The position numbers and the translations under genes were made by a program. The notes under the pieces were generated by a model. That model was not told the DNA's origin and did no database searches. It saw nothing but the letters and a program-made list of their open reading frames with translations. From a virus, in IMG/VR virus record IMGVR_UViG_3300034061_001879, positions 1-37,554 of that record: DNA of 37,554 nucleotides; one strand, 5' to 3'. Below are positions 8,142-15,609 of this stretch, piece after piece; the first letter of the stretch is position 1; every line of letters starts with the position of its first letter.

Positions 8142-9454
8142 ACGGTGTATTTAGGTTCTTCAATCGCTATGTCGAAATCATTAAAGACTTAGGAAGTAAA
8201 GACTATATCTTATACGGACATGATAATCTATTGCCTAATAAGTGTTTAAAGTATATTAATGATAGTGGAACTGCTAAATTGTGTGCTGCAAAAGTAGCTG
8301 AATACACCGAAGCAGATGGCTTTGTTAGTGATATAGAAAGCGCAAAAAAAGTAAATAAATATCAGACAGGCGATGACTTTCTAAGAGACATTGCATTGCA
8401 AGTTTCAGTATTCAAAGGCTTTGCTTTATTAGTTAAAAGAAACGGATTTGATATACCTGTTGAAGCAGAAGTAATAGCATTTGAAAAGATACGTAGAAAA
8501 AAAGATGGTAGCGGATTTTATTATAATAAGAATGTAGGAAACTCTAAGTATAAAGAAAGCGAATGGGAATTTTACCCATCATTTAGAATAAATGAGCGTG
8601 GAATATCTACTCAATATCCACAGGGTGAAATAGCATATTTCTACATACGTTCAGCAGAAAACCCTTACTACCCAATACCCGACTATTACGCAGGTATTGA
8701 GGACATCATTACAAGTGCCGAACTATCTAAAATGGATTTAGAGTTGGCATTAAATGGATTTATGCCATCTGCTTTATTGACTATTATTGGAGACCCTAAC
8801 CAAGTTGTACAAGGTGAAGATGGTAAAACAAATAGAGAGGTAGTTGAAAATACCTTATCACATTTTAGCGGAGCTGTTAAAGATAATAACGGACTTAGCG
8901 GTAGATTTAGTTTAGGCACATTGTGGGCGCACAATAAAGATGAAGTGCCTGTATTACAGACCTTCGATGCAAAGGCTATCATAGATGCAAGTAACACAAA
9001 AAGAGATGCTATCAATAGAGATGTATGCCGATTGTTTAAAGTACCGCCTGTATTAGTAGGATTTAGCGAAGCAACAGTATTAGGAAACCAACAAGCGTTA
9101 AGCAATTCGCAAAAGATGCTAATCGATACAGTTAATTCTTATCAAAGATTTATTACAGAAAGCATAAACGAAGTATTTGTAGGCGATTGGGCAATAAGTC
9201 AAAAGACACCTGCTGCTGTTGCAGATGCTCAATTATTACAATCGTTAACAGAAGATGAAAAGCGCAGAATATTCTGGGGATTAGAACCAACTGAAAGACC
9301 GATACCTTCAGAGGGCGAAAGAATATTAGAAGTGTTAAACGGATTATCACCATTATTAGCCACTAAAGTGATTGATTTAATACCAAAAGAAAAATTATTG
9401 GAAGCATTAGGATTAAATACTAACCAAAATGTTAATAACAAAAACAGAACTTAA
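8129..9454 (+). CDS. Portal protein
   Basis: The 441-residue protein fits a phage portal: FFNRYVEIIKDLGSKDYILYG at the N-terminus, a middle region with IRSAENPYYPIPDYYAGIED, and the characteristic wing/stem segment RLFKVPPVLVGFSEATVLGN followed by a polar helix. Portals form the dodecameric ring at the capsid vertex through which DNA is packaged. The gene overlaps the GT25 frame by 13 bases and the downstream connector by 26. Unusually, the portal is far from the terminase and capsid genes. Confidence 0.85.
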   Translation: MASINGVFRFFNRYVEIIKDLGSKDYILYGHDNLLPNKCLKYINDSGTAKLCAAKVAEYTEADGFVSDIESAKKVNKYQTGDDFLRDIALQVSVFKGFALLVKRNGFDIPVEAEVIAFEKIRRKKDGSGFYYNKNVGNSKYKESEWEFYPSFRINERGISTQYPQGEIAYFYIRSAENPYYPIPDYYAGIEDIITSAELSKMDLELALNGFMPSALLTIIGDPNQVVQGEDGKTNREVVENTLSHFSGAVKDNNGLSGRFSLGTLWAHNKDEVPVLQTFDAKAIIDASNTKRDAINRDVCRLFKVPPVLVGFSEATVLGNQQALSNSQKMLIDTVNSYQRFITESINEVFVGDWAISQKTPAAVADAQLLQSLTEDEKRRIFWGLEPTERPIPSEGERILEVLNGLSPLLATKVIDLIPKEKLLEALGLNTNQNVNNKNRT

Positions 9455-9968
9455 AACATACTTACAATTTTCAGATAAAATCGAAGATAGGTTAATTGAA
9501 TTTCATATAAAGAAAGTTCAAGAAACCATTGTACAACCATTGTTAGACCCTACAATGTTTACTAATTTATTGGCAATAGTTGGTGGTTCAACTTCTTTTC
9601 CACAATTAAAGGATTTGTTAGACGATTACATTAAAGCGTGGATAGCGTATAATGTAGGATATTCTTTTTATGCTCAACATGGGGTTAACGTTTCTCAGTA
9701 TGGTTTAGTAGTAATTAATGAAGATACAAGTACACCATTAGCACCACAGGACAGAAGTAATTTACTTGCTACAACTAAAAATGATGCTAATACATATTAT
9801 TTGCGTTTAAGAAAGAAAATGAACGATGATAACTTTACCTACGATAGTATTAAATATGACGATGTAACCAATCCACAAAGGGGCGTAAACGCTGTTATAG
9901 GTCGAGTAGGCAAAGGAATGAACAATAAATATTACGATAGGCTGAAAGGGTGCTGCTATGACTTATAA
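9429..9968 (+). CDS. Head-tail connector protein
   Basis: The 179-residue, mostly helical protein has a gp6-like or DUF6712-like pattern: an N-terminal TKTELKTYLQFSDKIEDR and helices around WIAYNVGYSFYAQHGVN. It sits directly after the portal and overlaps it, the usual position of the adaptor that docks on the portal ring. There is a Cys-Cys at the C-terminus (KGCCYDL). I cannot tell gp6-like from gp7-like function. Confidence 0.6.
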   Translation: MLITKTELKTYLQFSDKIEDRLIEFHIKKVQETIVQPLLDPTMFTNLLAIVGGSTSFPQLKDLLDDYIKAWIAYNVGYSFYAQHGVNVSQYGLVVINEDTSTPLAPQDRSNLLATTKNDANTYYLRLRKKMNDDNFTYDSIKYDDVTNPQRGVNAVIGRVGKGMNNKYYDRLKGCCYDL

Positions 9969-11322
9969 AGACGTTGTAAATATTATTCGCAATGCAGCTA
10001 ATTACGTTAATCCAAACGGTACTTTTATACATGGGCGCAAATCAGATGGCAGTTTACAATACAATGATGATACACCACAGATTATTCTTTTAGAGCCACA
10101 GCCGAACCCAAGTAATAATAATCAGTCTTATATTGAAACGGTTACTTTTCCGATAGTTTTTGTTACTCAAGACAGCACAGAAAGTAGCAACTTAGAAAGA
10201 GAGGACATAAAAGAAGAAATGTTTATTTTAAGCAGACAACTTTTGTCTAAAATAGATGAACAAAGTTTACTTCAAAACGTATCTTACACCAACGGTCAAC
10301 CCGAAATAAGACAATTAAGCGGAACGATGACAGGCTTTAGTTATTCGTTACAAATAACTTACCCATTATCGGAGTGTATTTTAGATTATGATTTACCACC
10401 CGAAATAACGCTATTCGCAACTGAAACAACTGTATCGGCAGGCACTGAAATACAAATAGGTTGGATAGCTAATAACGTTAATAGCGTTACGATTACACCT
10501 TTTGGAGATTTACAAGGTCAGTTTGGATTTGTTGATGTTACAATAAATAGCACTACAACCTTTAACGGTAGTGCAATCAATTCAGCAGGCACAGCTACCG
10601 ACAGCATAACAATAACAGTAAGTAATGGGTGCGATGATGCAACGGCAGTTTTAAAAGACACAGCAGGTAATATTTTATCAACTACCGATATACCAAGCGG
10701 AGATACTGAGGATATTATTGCGCCTAATGGACACGTTCATTTAAAGAAAGAAAACGATGGCACGATAACTAATTTGTTTCCAAGAAGCGGACAAACTATA
10801 ACCTATTTTGTTGATGATAGTACAGTGGTTTTAAAGGACACAGCAAATAATACTATTTTAACCGAAGATATACATGCTACCGAAACAGAAACCATAGTTG
10901 CACCTAATGGAACAATTAACATTGTCAATACTTTAAACGCACCAATCCAAACAGAAACAGTAAGAAGTAACCAAACTAAATCAGCTACTATTGCTAATGT
11001 TAGTTGGACTGATAGCGATGGTAGCGCAGAAAGTACACCTTATGGCGGTTCAATAGTATGTACGCCACAGGTCAAGTCTTTGTTTTTAAAAGGAATATTT
11101 GCAGCAGGTAGCGACACCATGCAAACTATAACTATTGACGCAGATAACGCAGGAACGTACACCACATTAACACAAGATGGAGCAAGCGGAACTATAAGTT
11201 ATACGGTAAACGGAAGCCCTGCTACATTGCCATTTACTTTAAGTGTTGGTAATACTTTAGTAGTGGTTAGAACATCTTTTGCAAGTGTAGGATTTTATAA
11301 AATAACAGGAACATTTGTATAG
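9958..11322 (+). CDS. Virion protein with repeat domains, probable tail-completion plus adhesion
   Basis: The 454-residue protein begins with about 140 residues that resemble a tail terminator or completion protein. They are followed by beta-rich, Thr/Ser/Asn-rich domains like Ig folds. Two similar repeats stand out: one with VLKDTAGNILSTTDI and IAPNGHVHL (about residues 228-265), the other with VLKDTANNTILTEDI and VAPNGTINI (about 282-320). Such repeats are typical of surface-exposed domains that bind sugars or the host. It overlaps the connector by 11 bases. Confidence 0.6.
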   Translation: MTYKDVVNIIRNAANYVNPNGTFIHGRKSDGSLQYNDDTPQIILLEPQPNPSNNNQSYIETVTFPIVFVTQDSTESSNLEREDIKEEMFILSRQLLSKIDEQSLLQNVSYTNGQPEIRQLSGTMTGFSYSLQITYPLSECILDYDLPPEITLFATETTVSAGTEIQIGWIANNVNSVTITPFGDLQGQFGFVDVTINSTTTFNGSAINSAGTATDSITITVSNGCDDATAVLKDTAGNILSTTDIPSGDTEDIIAPNGHVHLKKENDGTITNLFPRSGQTITYFVDDSTVVLKDTANNTILTEDIHATETETIVAPNGTINIVNTLNAPIQTETVRSNQTKSATIANVSWTDSDGSAESTPYGGSIVCTPQVKSLFLKGIFAAGSDTMQTITIDADNAGTYTTLTQDGASGTISYTVNGSPATLPFTLSVGNTLVVVRTSFASVGFYKITGTFV

Positions 11323-11325
11323 ATT

Positions 11326-12165
11326 ATGAAACGCTTTACATATTACGGTTCTACTGCATCAGCACAATTCATAATGGATTTAGTGCCTAATTCTTTTTTT
11401 GGCATATCCTTAAAAAGATTAAGGGCAGCGTATGCAGGAAATTGTATAAGAGTAAGGCGGTCAAATGATAATACACAACAAGACATTGGATTTAGTGGTA
11501 ACAATTTAGACACTGCTGCTTTGCTTTCATTTGTAGGCATTCATAATGCGTTTATAGTTACATGGTACGACCAAAGCGGTAACGGATTTAATGTTACCAA
11601 TGCAACATCAGGACAACAACCACAAATAGTAAGTAGTGGTAGTTTGTTATTAGATGCAAGCGGAAACTTATCAGCAAGATATGATGGCACAAATGACCGA
11701 TTAGTTTCTTCTACATTTACTTTAAGAGCGCAGCCATACACAGCTTATGGGGTATGGCAAGGGCTTAATAGCGGTATTGAATACGCTTTAGATGGCACAA
11801 CCACTAATAGAAGTTCATTAGGTAATACAGGCGCAGGTAATTCATGGAGAGCAGTAAGTAATAGTGCTGCCGATTATTCGGGTGGTACATATACTCCTGT
11901 TAATCGTGCCAACTTGCCTATATTTCAATTTTCTACTTACAACGGAGCAAGTTCAAGAATGAATATAAACAACTTCTTGTATGTTACGGCAATCAGTCCC
12001 GGAACAACAGGAATAGACCGAGTAACAATAGGTGCAAACGCTAACGAAGCAGGACAATTTTGGAATGGCTTTATTTCAGAAGTGGTTTTATTCGATGGCG
12101 ATAAATTAGCAGATTTAACAACAATAAGAACTAACGTATTTTCTAACTACACAATACCTTTATAA
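11326..12165 (+). CDS. Concanavalin-like carbohydrate-binding tail protein (AbfB-catalytic-like)
   Basis: The 279-residue protein carries the arabinofuranosidase-like pattern often found in phage fibres: SLKRLRAAYAGNCIRVRRS, then LDTAALLSFVG and the strongly conserved ITWYDQSGNG-type segment (VTWYDQSGNGFNVTN), with a jelly-roll-like C-terminus ending in FISEVVLFDG. It most likely binds a glycan on the host and is a candidate receptor-binding protein. Hydrolytic activity cannot be judged. The stop overlaps the next start (TAATG). Confidence 0.72.
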   Translation: MKRFTYYGSTASAQFIMDLVPNSFFGISLKRLRAAYAGNCIRVRRSNDNTQQDIGFSGNNLDTAALLSFVGIHNAFIVTWYDQSGNGFNVTNATSGQQPQIVSSGSLLLDASGNLSARYDGTNDRLVSSTFTLRAQPYTAYGVWQGLNSGIEYALDGTTTNRSSLGNTGAGNSWRAVSNSAADYSGGTYTPVNRANLPIFQFSTYNGASSRMNINNFLYVTAISPGTTGIDRVTIGANANEAGQFWNGFISEVVLFDGDKLADLTTIRTNVFSNYTIPL

Positions 12166-12659
12166 TGGCACTACTAATAAACAAACAAGGATTATTTAAT
12201 GTAAACGGTGGGCAACAATTACCATCGGAAGGAATATTTTGCAGATTTAAACCCGAACCCGCATTAAGAGGTACAGGCATAACTATTCAGTTTGAATATT
12301 TCCCCGACAAAGACGCTGAAACAAAATGGTCAAAGATTGGCATTGCTTGGGAAGTAGAAGTTGAGCAACCTATCTTAAACGAATTAGATGAACAGACAGG
12401 AACTCAAACTATTACAAGCAAAGTGTTTGCGCCACAGACTAAAGTAATTGATTTAGCGAGCGGTTTTGCCAAACAAGCGGAAGCGGAAGTAGATGCTTAT
12501 TATGAAGGAATTAAAGACACGCCATTGGGCAAAGGCATTACTTTTCAAATGGGCAAATACACTTTAATAGGTCAAGTTATGTTTCATGTCTTAGCAAAAA
12601 AAGCACTTGAAGAAATATTTGGCGAAGGAACTGTTGTGATTAGAATTGATTTAATTTAA
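12165..12659 (+). CDS. Hypothetical structural or chaperone protein
   Basis: The 164-residue soluble protein starts in a TAATG overlap with the fibre gene. It has no membrane segment or signal. The sequence mixes beta-prone stretches (TGITIQFEYFPD, KWSKIGIAWEVEVEQP) with a helical C-terminal part. The position between fibre and lysis genes suggests a fibre-associated protein or assembly factor. I do not recognise the family. Confidence 0.6.
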   Translation: MALLINKQGLFNVNGGQQLPSEGIFCRFKPEPALRGTGITIQFEYFPDKDAETKWSKIGIAWEVEVEQPILNELDEQTGTQTITSKVFAPQTKVIDLASGFAKQAEAEVDAYYEGIKDTPLGKGITFQMGKYTLIGQVMFHVLAKKALEEIFGEGTVVIRIDLI

Positions 12660-12676
12660 AAGTAAGTATAAATACC

Positions 12677-13150
12677 ATGAAAACACTTAGTTTTGTAATA
12701 GGGAAAAAGATATTGTCGCTTGCTGAATTTGGGGCAATAAGCAGCGTGTTATCTTTTATCGTTTTAATTATTGATAAATACATATTTAATGATTGGGAAT
12801 TTATCGCCATGCTAACAGTACTCATTGCCCTCGACACGCTATTAGGCTTCTATGTAGCCTTTATAAAGAAAAATGTTTCTTCAGATAAATTCGCAAAACT
12901 ATTTACAAAGATTATAGTCTATATGGTAATGCTTATATGTTCCCATTCAGCTACCCATGTTCGAGCTAATGGTTCAGAGATTATAGTATTGGCATGGTTA
13001 GATAGCGTAATATATTCTGGAATAGTAGTAAGAGAAATATTAAGCCTATTTGAAAAATGCGCTGTAATTCAGCCTAATTTAATTCCAAAATGGATTGTTA
13101 ACAGATTAAAACAATACAATGAAACAGGTATTGACATCCCTAATAATTAG
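12677..13150 (+). CDS. Holin (phage holin 4-like)
   Basis: The 157-residue membrane protein has about four hydrophobic segments (ISSVLSFIVLIIDKYIF; FIAMLTVLIALDTLLGFYVA; KIIVYMVMLICSHSATHV; a weaker one after it), with the LIALDTLLGF motif typical of the toxin-secretion/phage-lysis holin family. Holins form lesions in the inner membrane at lysis. The downstream spanin gene overlaps by 32 bases, which supports a lysis cassette. A second small holin candidate lies at 29279. Confidence 0.8.
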   Translation: MKTLSFVIGKKILSLAEFGAISSVLSFIVLIIDKYIFNDWEFIAMLTVLIALDTLLGFYVAFIKKNVSSDKFAKLFTKIIVYMVMLICSHSATHVRANGSEIIVLAWLDSVIYSGIVVREILSLFEKCAVIQPNLIPKWIVNRLKQYNETGIDIPNN

Positions 13151-13697
13151 TTTAGTAATTACTTCGTGTTCAACCACACGTCAAATTAAGAAGTGTGAAA
13201 AGTGTTTTACTTTACTTGACACCTCAACCACAACCATTATAAAAGACAGCATAGCAATAGTTTATGATACGGTTGATTACGTTTATACGGTTAACGCTGA
13301 TACTACTATTCAGTATTTATTAATCGAGTGTGATACATTAGGGAAAGCAACTATTAAAACATCTGAAAAGAAAAAAGGCAATAGAAGCGATTTAAGCCTA
13401 CAATTAAAAGACAATAGGTTAGTAGCTGTTAGCACTTGCGATAAGGTCGTGGATAGCCTGCAATTAGTAATTAGCAATACTCAAAAGTTCAGAAGCGAAA
13501 CAACATCTAATACTGTATTCGTGCCTAAATTAGTTGAAGCAAAATTAACATGGTGGCAAAAGATTAAAATACGCTTTGGCGGTTGGGCTTTTCTAATTAT
13601 AGCCATTTACATAGCCTATAAGGGGCTTAAAACATATTACAAGGTCAATACACCTATGGGATTGTTATTAACGATTAGAAGGAAGTTGTTAAACTAA
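13119..13697 (+). CDS. One-piece spanin (u-spanin) candidate
   Basis: The 192-residue protein has an N-terminal lipoprotein signal (LVITSCS, lipobox Cys17), a long periplasmic region of beta-prone sequence, and a C-terminal membrane segment (WAFLIIAIYIAYKG) followed by a short basic tail. A lipid anchor in the outer membrane plus a membrane helix in the inner membrane is the defining topology of unimolecular spanins such as T1 gp11, which fuse the two membranes. The overlap with the holin agrees. The reverse-strand cassette region begins exactly at its stop codon. Confidence 0.72.
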   Translation: MKQVLTSLIISLVITSCSTTRQIKKCEKCFTLLDTSTTTIIKDSIAIVYDTVDYVYTVNADTTIQYLLIECDTLGKATIKTSEKKKGNRSDLSLQLKDNRLVAVSTCDKVVDSLQLVISNTQKFRSETTSNTVFVPKLVEAKLTWWQKIKIRFGGWAFLIIAIYIAYKGLKTYYKVNTPMGLLLTIRRKLLN

Positions 13698-13772
13698 CCT
13701 AACATCTACAATTGTAGCATTTGATTTTATTGATACGTTTACACTTTAGTCACGTGTATTCGGTAGTTATAC
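13697..13772 (-). repeat. attC-like site D (end of cassette array)
   Basis: On the reverse strand this runs from GTATAAC (13772-13766) to GTTAGGT (13703-13697), a textbook GTTRRRY end. Inner arms pair TAAC/CTAC with GTAG/GTTA, and a further TACAC...GTGTA hairpin lies inside. The element begins at the last base of the spanin stop codon. Its GTATAAC is the exact complement of the GTTATAC at the start of the same cassette, as expected of integron cassettes. Confidence 0.55.
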
Positions 13773-13778
13773 GCAACC

Positions 13779-14021
13779 TTACAAAGACTGCAACTCCGAC
13801 TTGACATCATTCCAAAAATATTCATCGCAATAGATTTCAGAATTAGTTGCATTTGCTTCATCTGTATGGCTTCCGCAATTATTATTTAATATTTCTTCAA
13901 CAGCCATCAAAGCACATTGTATAGCTATATTATCTTTGTGCATTCCTAATGGTGCATCTTTATGAGATAGTGCGTATCTAAAAGTTGTAAATAACTCGTT
14001 TGCTTTTTCTTTTGCGTTCAT
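13779..14021 (-). CDS. Cassette ORF, small helical protein of a phage family
   Basis: This 80-residue protein (MNAKEKANELFTTF..., then NIAIQCALMAVEEIL, ending YFWNDVKSELQSL) belongs to a small helical family common in Bacteroidota phages. The gene at 28418 in this window encodes a related protein. Its function is unknown. It is flanked by attC-like sites C and D, has its own leader of about 40 bases, and reads opposite to the lysis genes. Both flanking GTTATAC/GTATAAC ends match, which makes it a well-formed cassette candidate. Confidence 0.7.
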   Translation of the reverse strand: MNAKEKANELFTTFRYALSHKDAPLGMHKDNIAIQCALMAVEEILNNNCGSHTDEANATNSEIYCDEYFWNDVKSELQSL

Positions 14022-14058
14022 ATTTTTGTTTTTAAATTAAATTCGTAATAAAGGCAGC

Positions 14059-14131
14059 GTATAACAGCACATACACGCTATTTCCATCCCTCAATCCAAC
14101 GCTCACAGCGTGTATCTGCAAACCGTTAGCG
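14059..14131 (-). repeat. attC-like site C
   Basis: On the reverse strand this runs from CGCTAAC (14131-14125) to GTTATAC (14065-14059). The arms CAGATACACGCT and AGCGTGTATGTG pair almost perfectly around a central loop of about 25 bases. The short ends, paired arms and unpaired centre are the layout of an integron attC site. It starts one base after the stop codon of the 70-residue ORF, also as in cassettes. Confidence 0.65.
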
Positions 14132-14132
14132 G

Positions 14133-14345
14133 TCATTGCAGCTCAACAACAACCACTTCACTCAACGGAACACCATCGCCCCATCCATTCATAGCACCTT
14201 CAACTTCTATTCCGTTGTCAGTTACTTTAATCTTGCATCTAAGGTGGTTGCTAAAATCAATCTGATAGCAACGAACCGCTAACACAGTATTGCCGACAAT
14301 AGCGGCTTCTGTGGTTGTTTCAACTTTTTGTTCTTTATTGTTCAT
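14133..14345 (-). CDS. Cassette ORF, hypothetical protein of 70 residues
   Basis: A small acidic soluble protein (NTVLAVRCYQIDFSNHLRCK; NGWGDGVPLSEVVVVEL) with no signal or membrane segment. I do not recognise a family. It stops one base from attC-like site C and starts about 20 bases after site B. The compact gene with almost no non-coding space besides the recombination-site-like elements is typical of integron cassettes. Confidence 0.6.
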   Translation of the reverse strand: MNNKEQKVETTTEAAIVGNTVLAVRCYQIDFSNHLRCKIKVTDNGIEVEGAMNGWGDGVPLSEVVVVELQ

Positions 14346-14360
14346 TTGTACTTGTTTTGA

Positions 14361-14409
14361 AGTTTTGTAATTCTAATTCCGCTACTGCGGCAATACTCGA
14401 CCGTTATGT
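14361..14409 (-). repeat. attC-like site B (degenerate)
   Basis: On the reverse strand this begins ACATAAC (14409-14403), close to the complement of the GTTATGC that starts this cassette, and contains a strong hairpin GCCGC/GCGG-type (ATTGCCGC-AGTA-GCGGAATT). The far end lacks a clear GTTRRRY, so the site is either degraded or shorter than I can define by eye. Confidence 0.4.
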
Positions 14410-14415
14410 GCAAGG

Positions 14416-14688
14416 CTAACTGACCGCTTCATAAGTAGCTTCAAATATTGACTTTTTAACAAGCCATCGTTCACCTTTTACCCCAACGCAAACATAATGT
14501 TGACCAAATTGACCTTTATGAAATTGGTTTTCTAATGTGCTTATGTATGGTACTAAATCAGGTTGTATTCCATATTTAGCATCTTCCATAGCCCCAAGCA
14601 TACCATCATGGTGAACAAAACCATCTTCATCACCTTTTTCAAATAATTTAGCCTTTACTGTGGCAGTCTTTCTGTACTCTTTATACAT
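14416..14688 (-). CDS. Cassette ORF, hypothetical protein of 90 residues
   Basis: Starting at ATG 14688, this gives a 90-residue soluble protein (MYKEYRKTATVKAKLFEKGD...) that ends GERWLVKKSIFEATYEAVS. An upstream ATG at 14757 would translate part of attC-like site A and is unlikely. I do not recognise the family; the segment after the start has the look of small PGDYG-like or repeat-fold proteins in phages, but this is weak. It is bounded by attC-like sites A and B. Confidence 0.6.
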   Translation of the reverse strand: MYKEYRKTATVKAKLFEKGDEDGFVHHDGMLGAMEDAKYGIQPDLVPYISTLENQFHKGQFGQHYVCVGVKGERWLVKKSIFEATYEAVS

Positions 14689-14727
14689 CGTTTTCAAATT
14701 AAATTCAGTGCTGATAAACCGCCCAGC

Positions 14728-14819
14728 GCATAACAGCGGTTTGGCAAAAGCTGCCATTTAAATTTGTGCGAAAATTGAGCATCCGTAGGCAGCCTTCGCC
14801 AAGCCGCCAAACGTTATCC
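14728..14819 (-). repeat. attC-like site A
   Basis: On the reverse strand this runs from GGATAAC (14819-14813) to GTTATGC (14734-14728). Long imperfect arms, GGCGGCTTGGCGAAGGCTGCC-like on one side and GGCAGCTTTTGCCAAACCGC on the other, flank a variable centre of about 30 bases. It abuts the stop codon of the 50-residue ORF. This is the most convincing of the four sites. Confidence 0.65.
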
Positions 14820-14971
14820 TACTTTAAATCCCCTCTTTCTTTTGCTAATTTTTGCACTGTTTTATCAATTTCTATTTTATAGATTAATTTGTTATCTGTT
14901 GGAACTCGAACACCTATAACAGATGTTTGTTGTTTAAATTTAAGCGGTCTGCCTACTTTATTTTTTTGCAT
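14819..14971 (-). CDS. Small basic DNA-binding-like protein, 50 residues
   Basis: ATG 14971 to TAG 14819. The sequence begins MQKNKVGRPLKFKQQTSVIG and has VRVPTDNKLIYKIEIDKTVQKLAKERGDLK, a GRP-type basic N-terminus and a strand-helix pattern close to ribbon-helix-helix proteins. It lies 13 bases after the membrane-protein gene and ends on attC-like site A, so it may be the last gene before the cassettes or itself part of the array. A regulatory role is inferred. Confidence 0.6.
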   Translation of the reverse strand: MQKNKVGRPLKFKQQTSVIGVRVPTDNKLIYKIEIDKTVQKLAKERGDLK

Positions 14972-14984
14972 GATTTATATATAA

Positions 14985-15149
14985 CTATTTAGTTAAAAAA
15001 TTAATAAAAAATACAACCGCAAGAGCTAAATAAATGCCTGCTACAACTATTGTATAAAAAGCTAATTCATATTCTTTTTCTTTATATTTTTTATAAGCCA
15101 ATATCATAAAGCCTATTGCCATAAATGCTGAAAACAATATGTCTGTCAT
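14985..15149 (-). CDS. Small two-span membrane protein, 54 residues
   Basis: ATG 15149 to TAG 14985. Two hydrophobic segments (ILFSAFMAIGFMILAY and FYTIVVAGIYLALAVVFFINFL) are separated by a basic/acidic turn (KKYKEKEYE). It is likely an inner-membrane protein. Small phage membrane proteins can be holins, antiholins or exclusion factors; nothing decides here. It is the first gene downstream of the reverse promoter and the tRNA-like sequences. Confidence 0.6.
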   Translation of the reverse strand: MTDILFSAFMAIGFMILAYKKYKEKEYELAFYTIVVAGIYLALAVVFFINFLTK

Positions 15150-15371
15150 ATAATAATTTTAGTTTAAAAAATGGTTGGGTCTCCCCCCAATTGTCACCCT
15201 CCACTGAATTGCGCATCAATTTGAAAGTAATAGTTAATAAAACTTTCGCTTATCTATTTCGGGCGTGGACAGGTCAGCCCCGACACTTCTTTATAAAAAA
15301 TAGGCAACGGCAAGATTGGTTACTTGCATGAATTGTTTATTGCTAACCACGCACAATCAGGGGTTGAACCG
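15150..15371. other. Non-coding stretch
   Basis: I see no convincing gene here. A 68-codon forward ORF starts at 15125 but lies across the reverse membrane-protein start, has no recognisable features and is probably chance. There is a G-run on the reverse strand at 15181-15190 and a GC-rich patch at 15268-15285. It is probably the leader between the tRNA-like sequences and the membrane-protein gene. Confidence 0.4.
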
Positions 15372-15455
15372 TTTTGTTTGGGAGAGTCGAACTCCCGCTT
15401 CACCAATTCTATTACTACCACTTCAATAGCGTCTAATTCCGCCACGTTGCCATAA
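15372..15455 (-). pseudogene. tRNA-like sequence 2, degenerate (Leu-like)
   Basis: On the reverse strand there is an intact T arm (GGGAG-TTCGACT-CTCCC, 15396-15380) and a D-arm-like GTGGCGGAATTAGACGC as in tRNA-Leu, but the D loop lacks the usual GGT. The best anticodon-stem candidate CTATT/AATAG has an 11-base loop, and I find no 7-bp acceptor stem. It follows the same TATTTGAAAT sequence that precedes tRNA-like 1. It is likely a decayed tRNA. Confidence 0.5.
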
Positions 15456-15471
15456 TTTCAAATAACTTTAG

Positions 15472-15531
15472 TGGAGATAGATGGACTCGAACCACCGACC
15501 CAAAGGCTCTAACCAACTGAGCTATATCCCC
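15472..15531 (-). pseudogene. tRNA-like sequence 1 lacking the anticodon arm
   Basis: On the reverse strand a 7-bp acceptor stem (GGGGATA with TATCTCC, one G-T pair), a normal D arm (GCTC-AGTTGGTTA-GAGC) and a normal T arm (GGTGG-TTCGAGT-CCATC, one G-T pair) are present. Only 9 bases (CTTTGGGTC) lie between D and T arms instead of about 23, so there is no anticodon stem. Total length is 60 rather than about 74. It cannot be a decoding tRNA as written. Confidence 0.7.
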
Positions 15532-15554
15532 ATTTCAAATACCTAAATCGTTTA

Positions 15555-15585
15555 CAAAACTACAAATAAATTCCATACCACCAAA
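15555..15585 (-). promoter_or_regulatory. Reverse-strand promoter, Bacteroidota type
   Basis: On the reverse strand TTTG (15585-15582) is followed after 19 bases by TAGTTTTG (15562-15555). This matches the -33 TTTG and -7 TAnnTTTG elements with ideal spacing. Transcription would start near 15550 and run through the two tRNA-like sequences to the reverse-strand accessory genes. Confidence 0.75.
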
Positions 15586-15598
15586 TAAAAAAAATAAT

Positions 15599-15606
15599 TA
15601 TTTTTG
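15599..15606 (+). promoter_or_regulatory. -7 element TATTTTTG directly before a start codon
   Basis: TATTTTTG fits TAnnTTTG and ends three bases before ATG 15610. No good -33 TTTG is seen 19-21 bases upstream. If used, the transcript would begin at or next to the ATG, making it leaderless. The same arrangement precedes the terminase at 29922. Confidence 0.45.
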
Positions 15607-15609
15607 AGT

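Noticed and set aside
15125-15331. Forward 68-residue ORF
   Set aside because: It lies over the start of a reverse membrane-protein gene and in the leader of the reverse unit, with no recognisable features and low-complexity codons.
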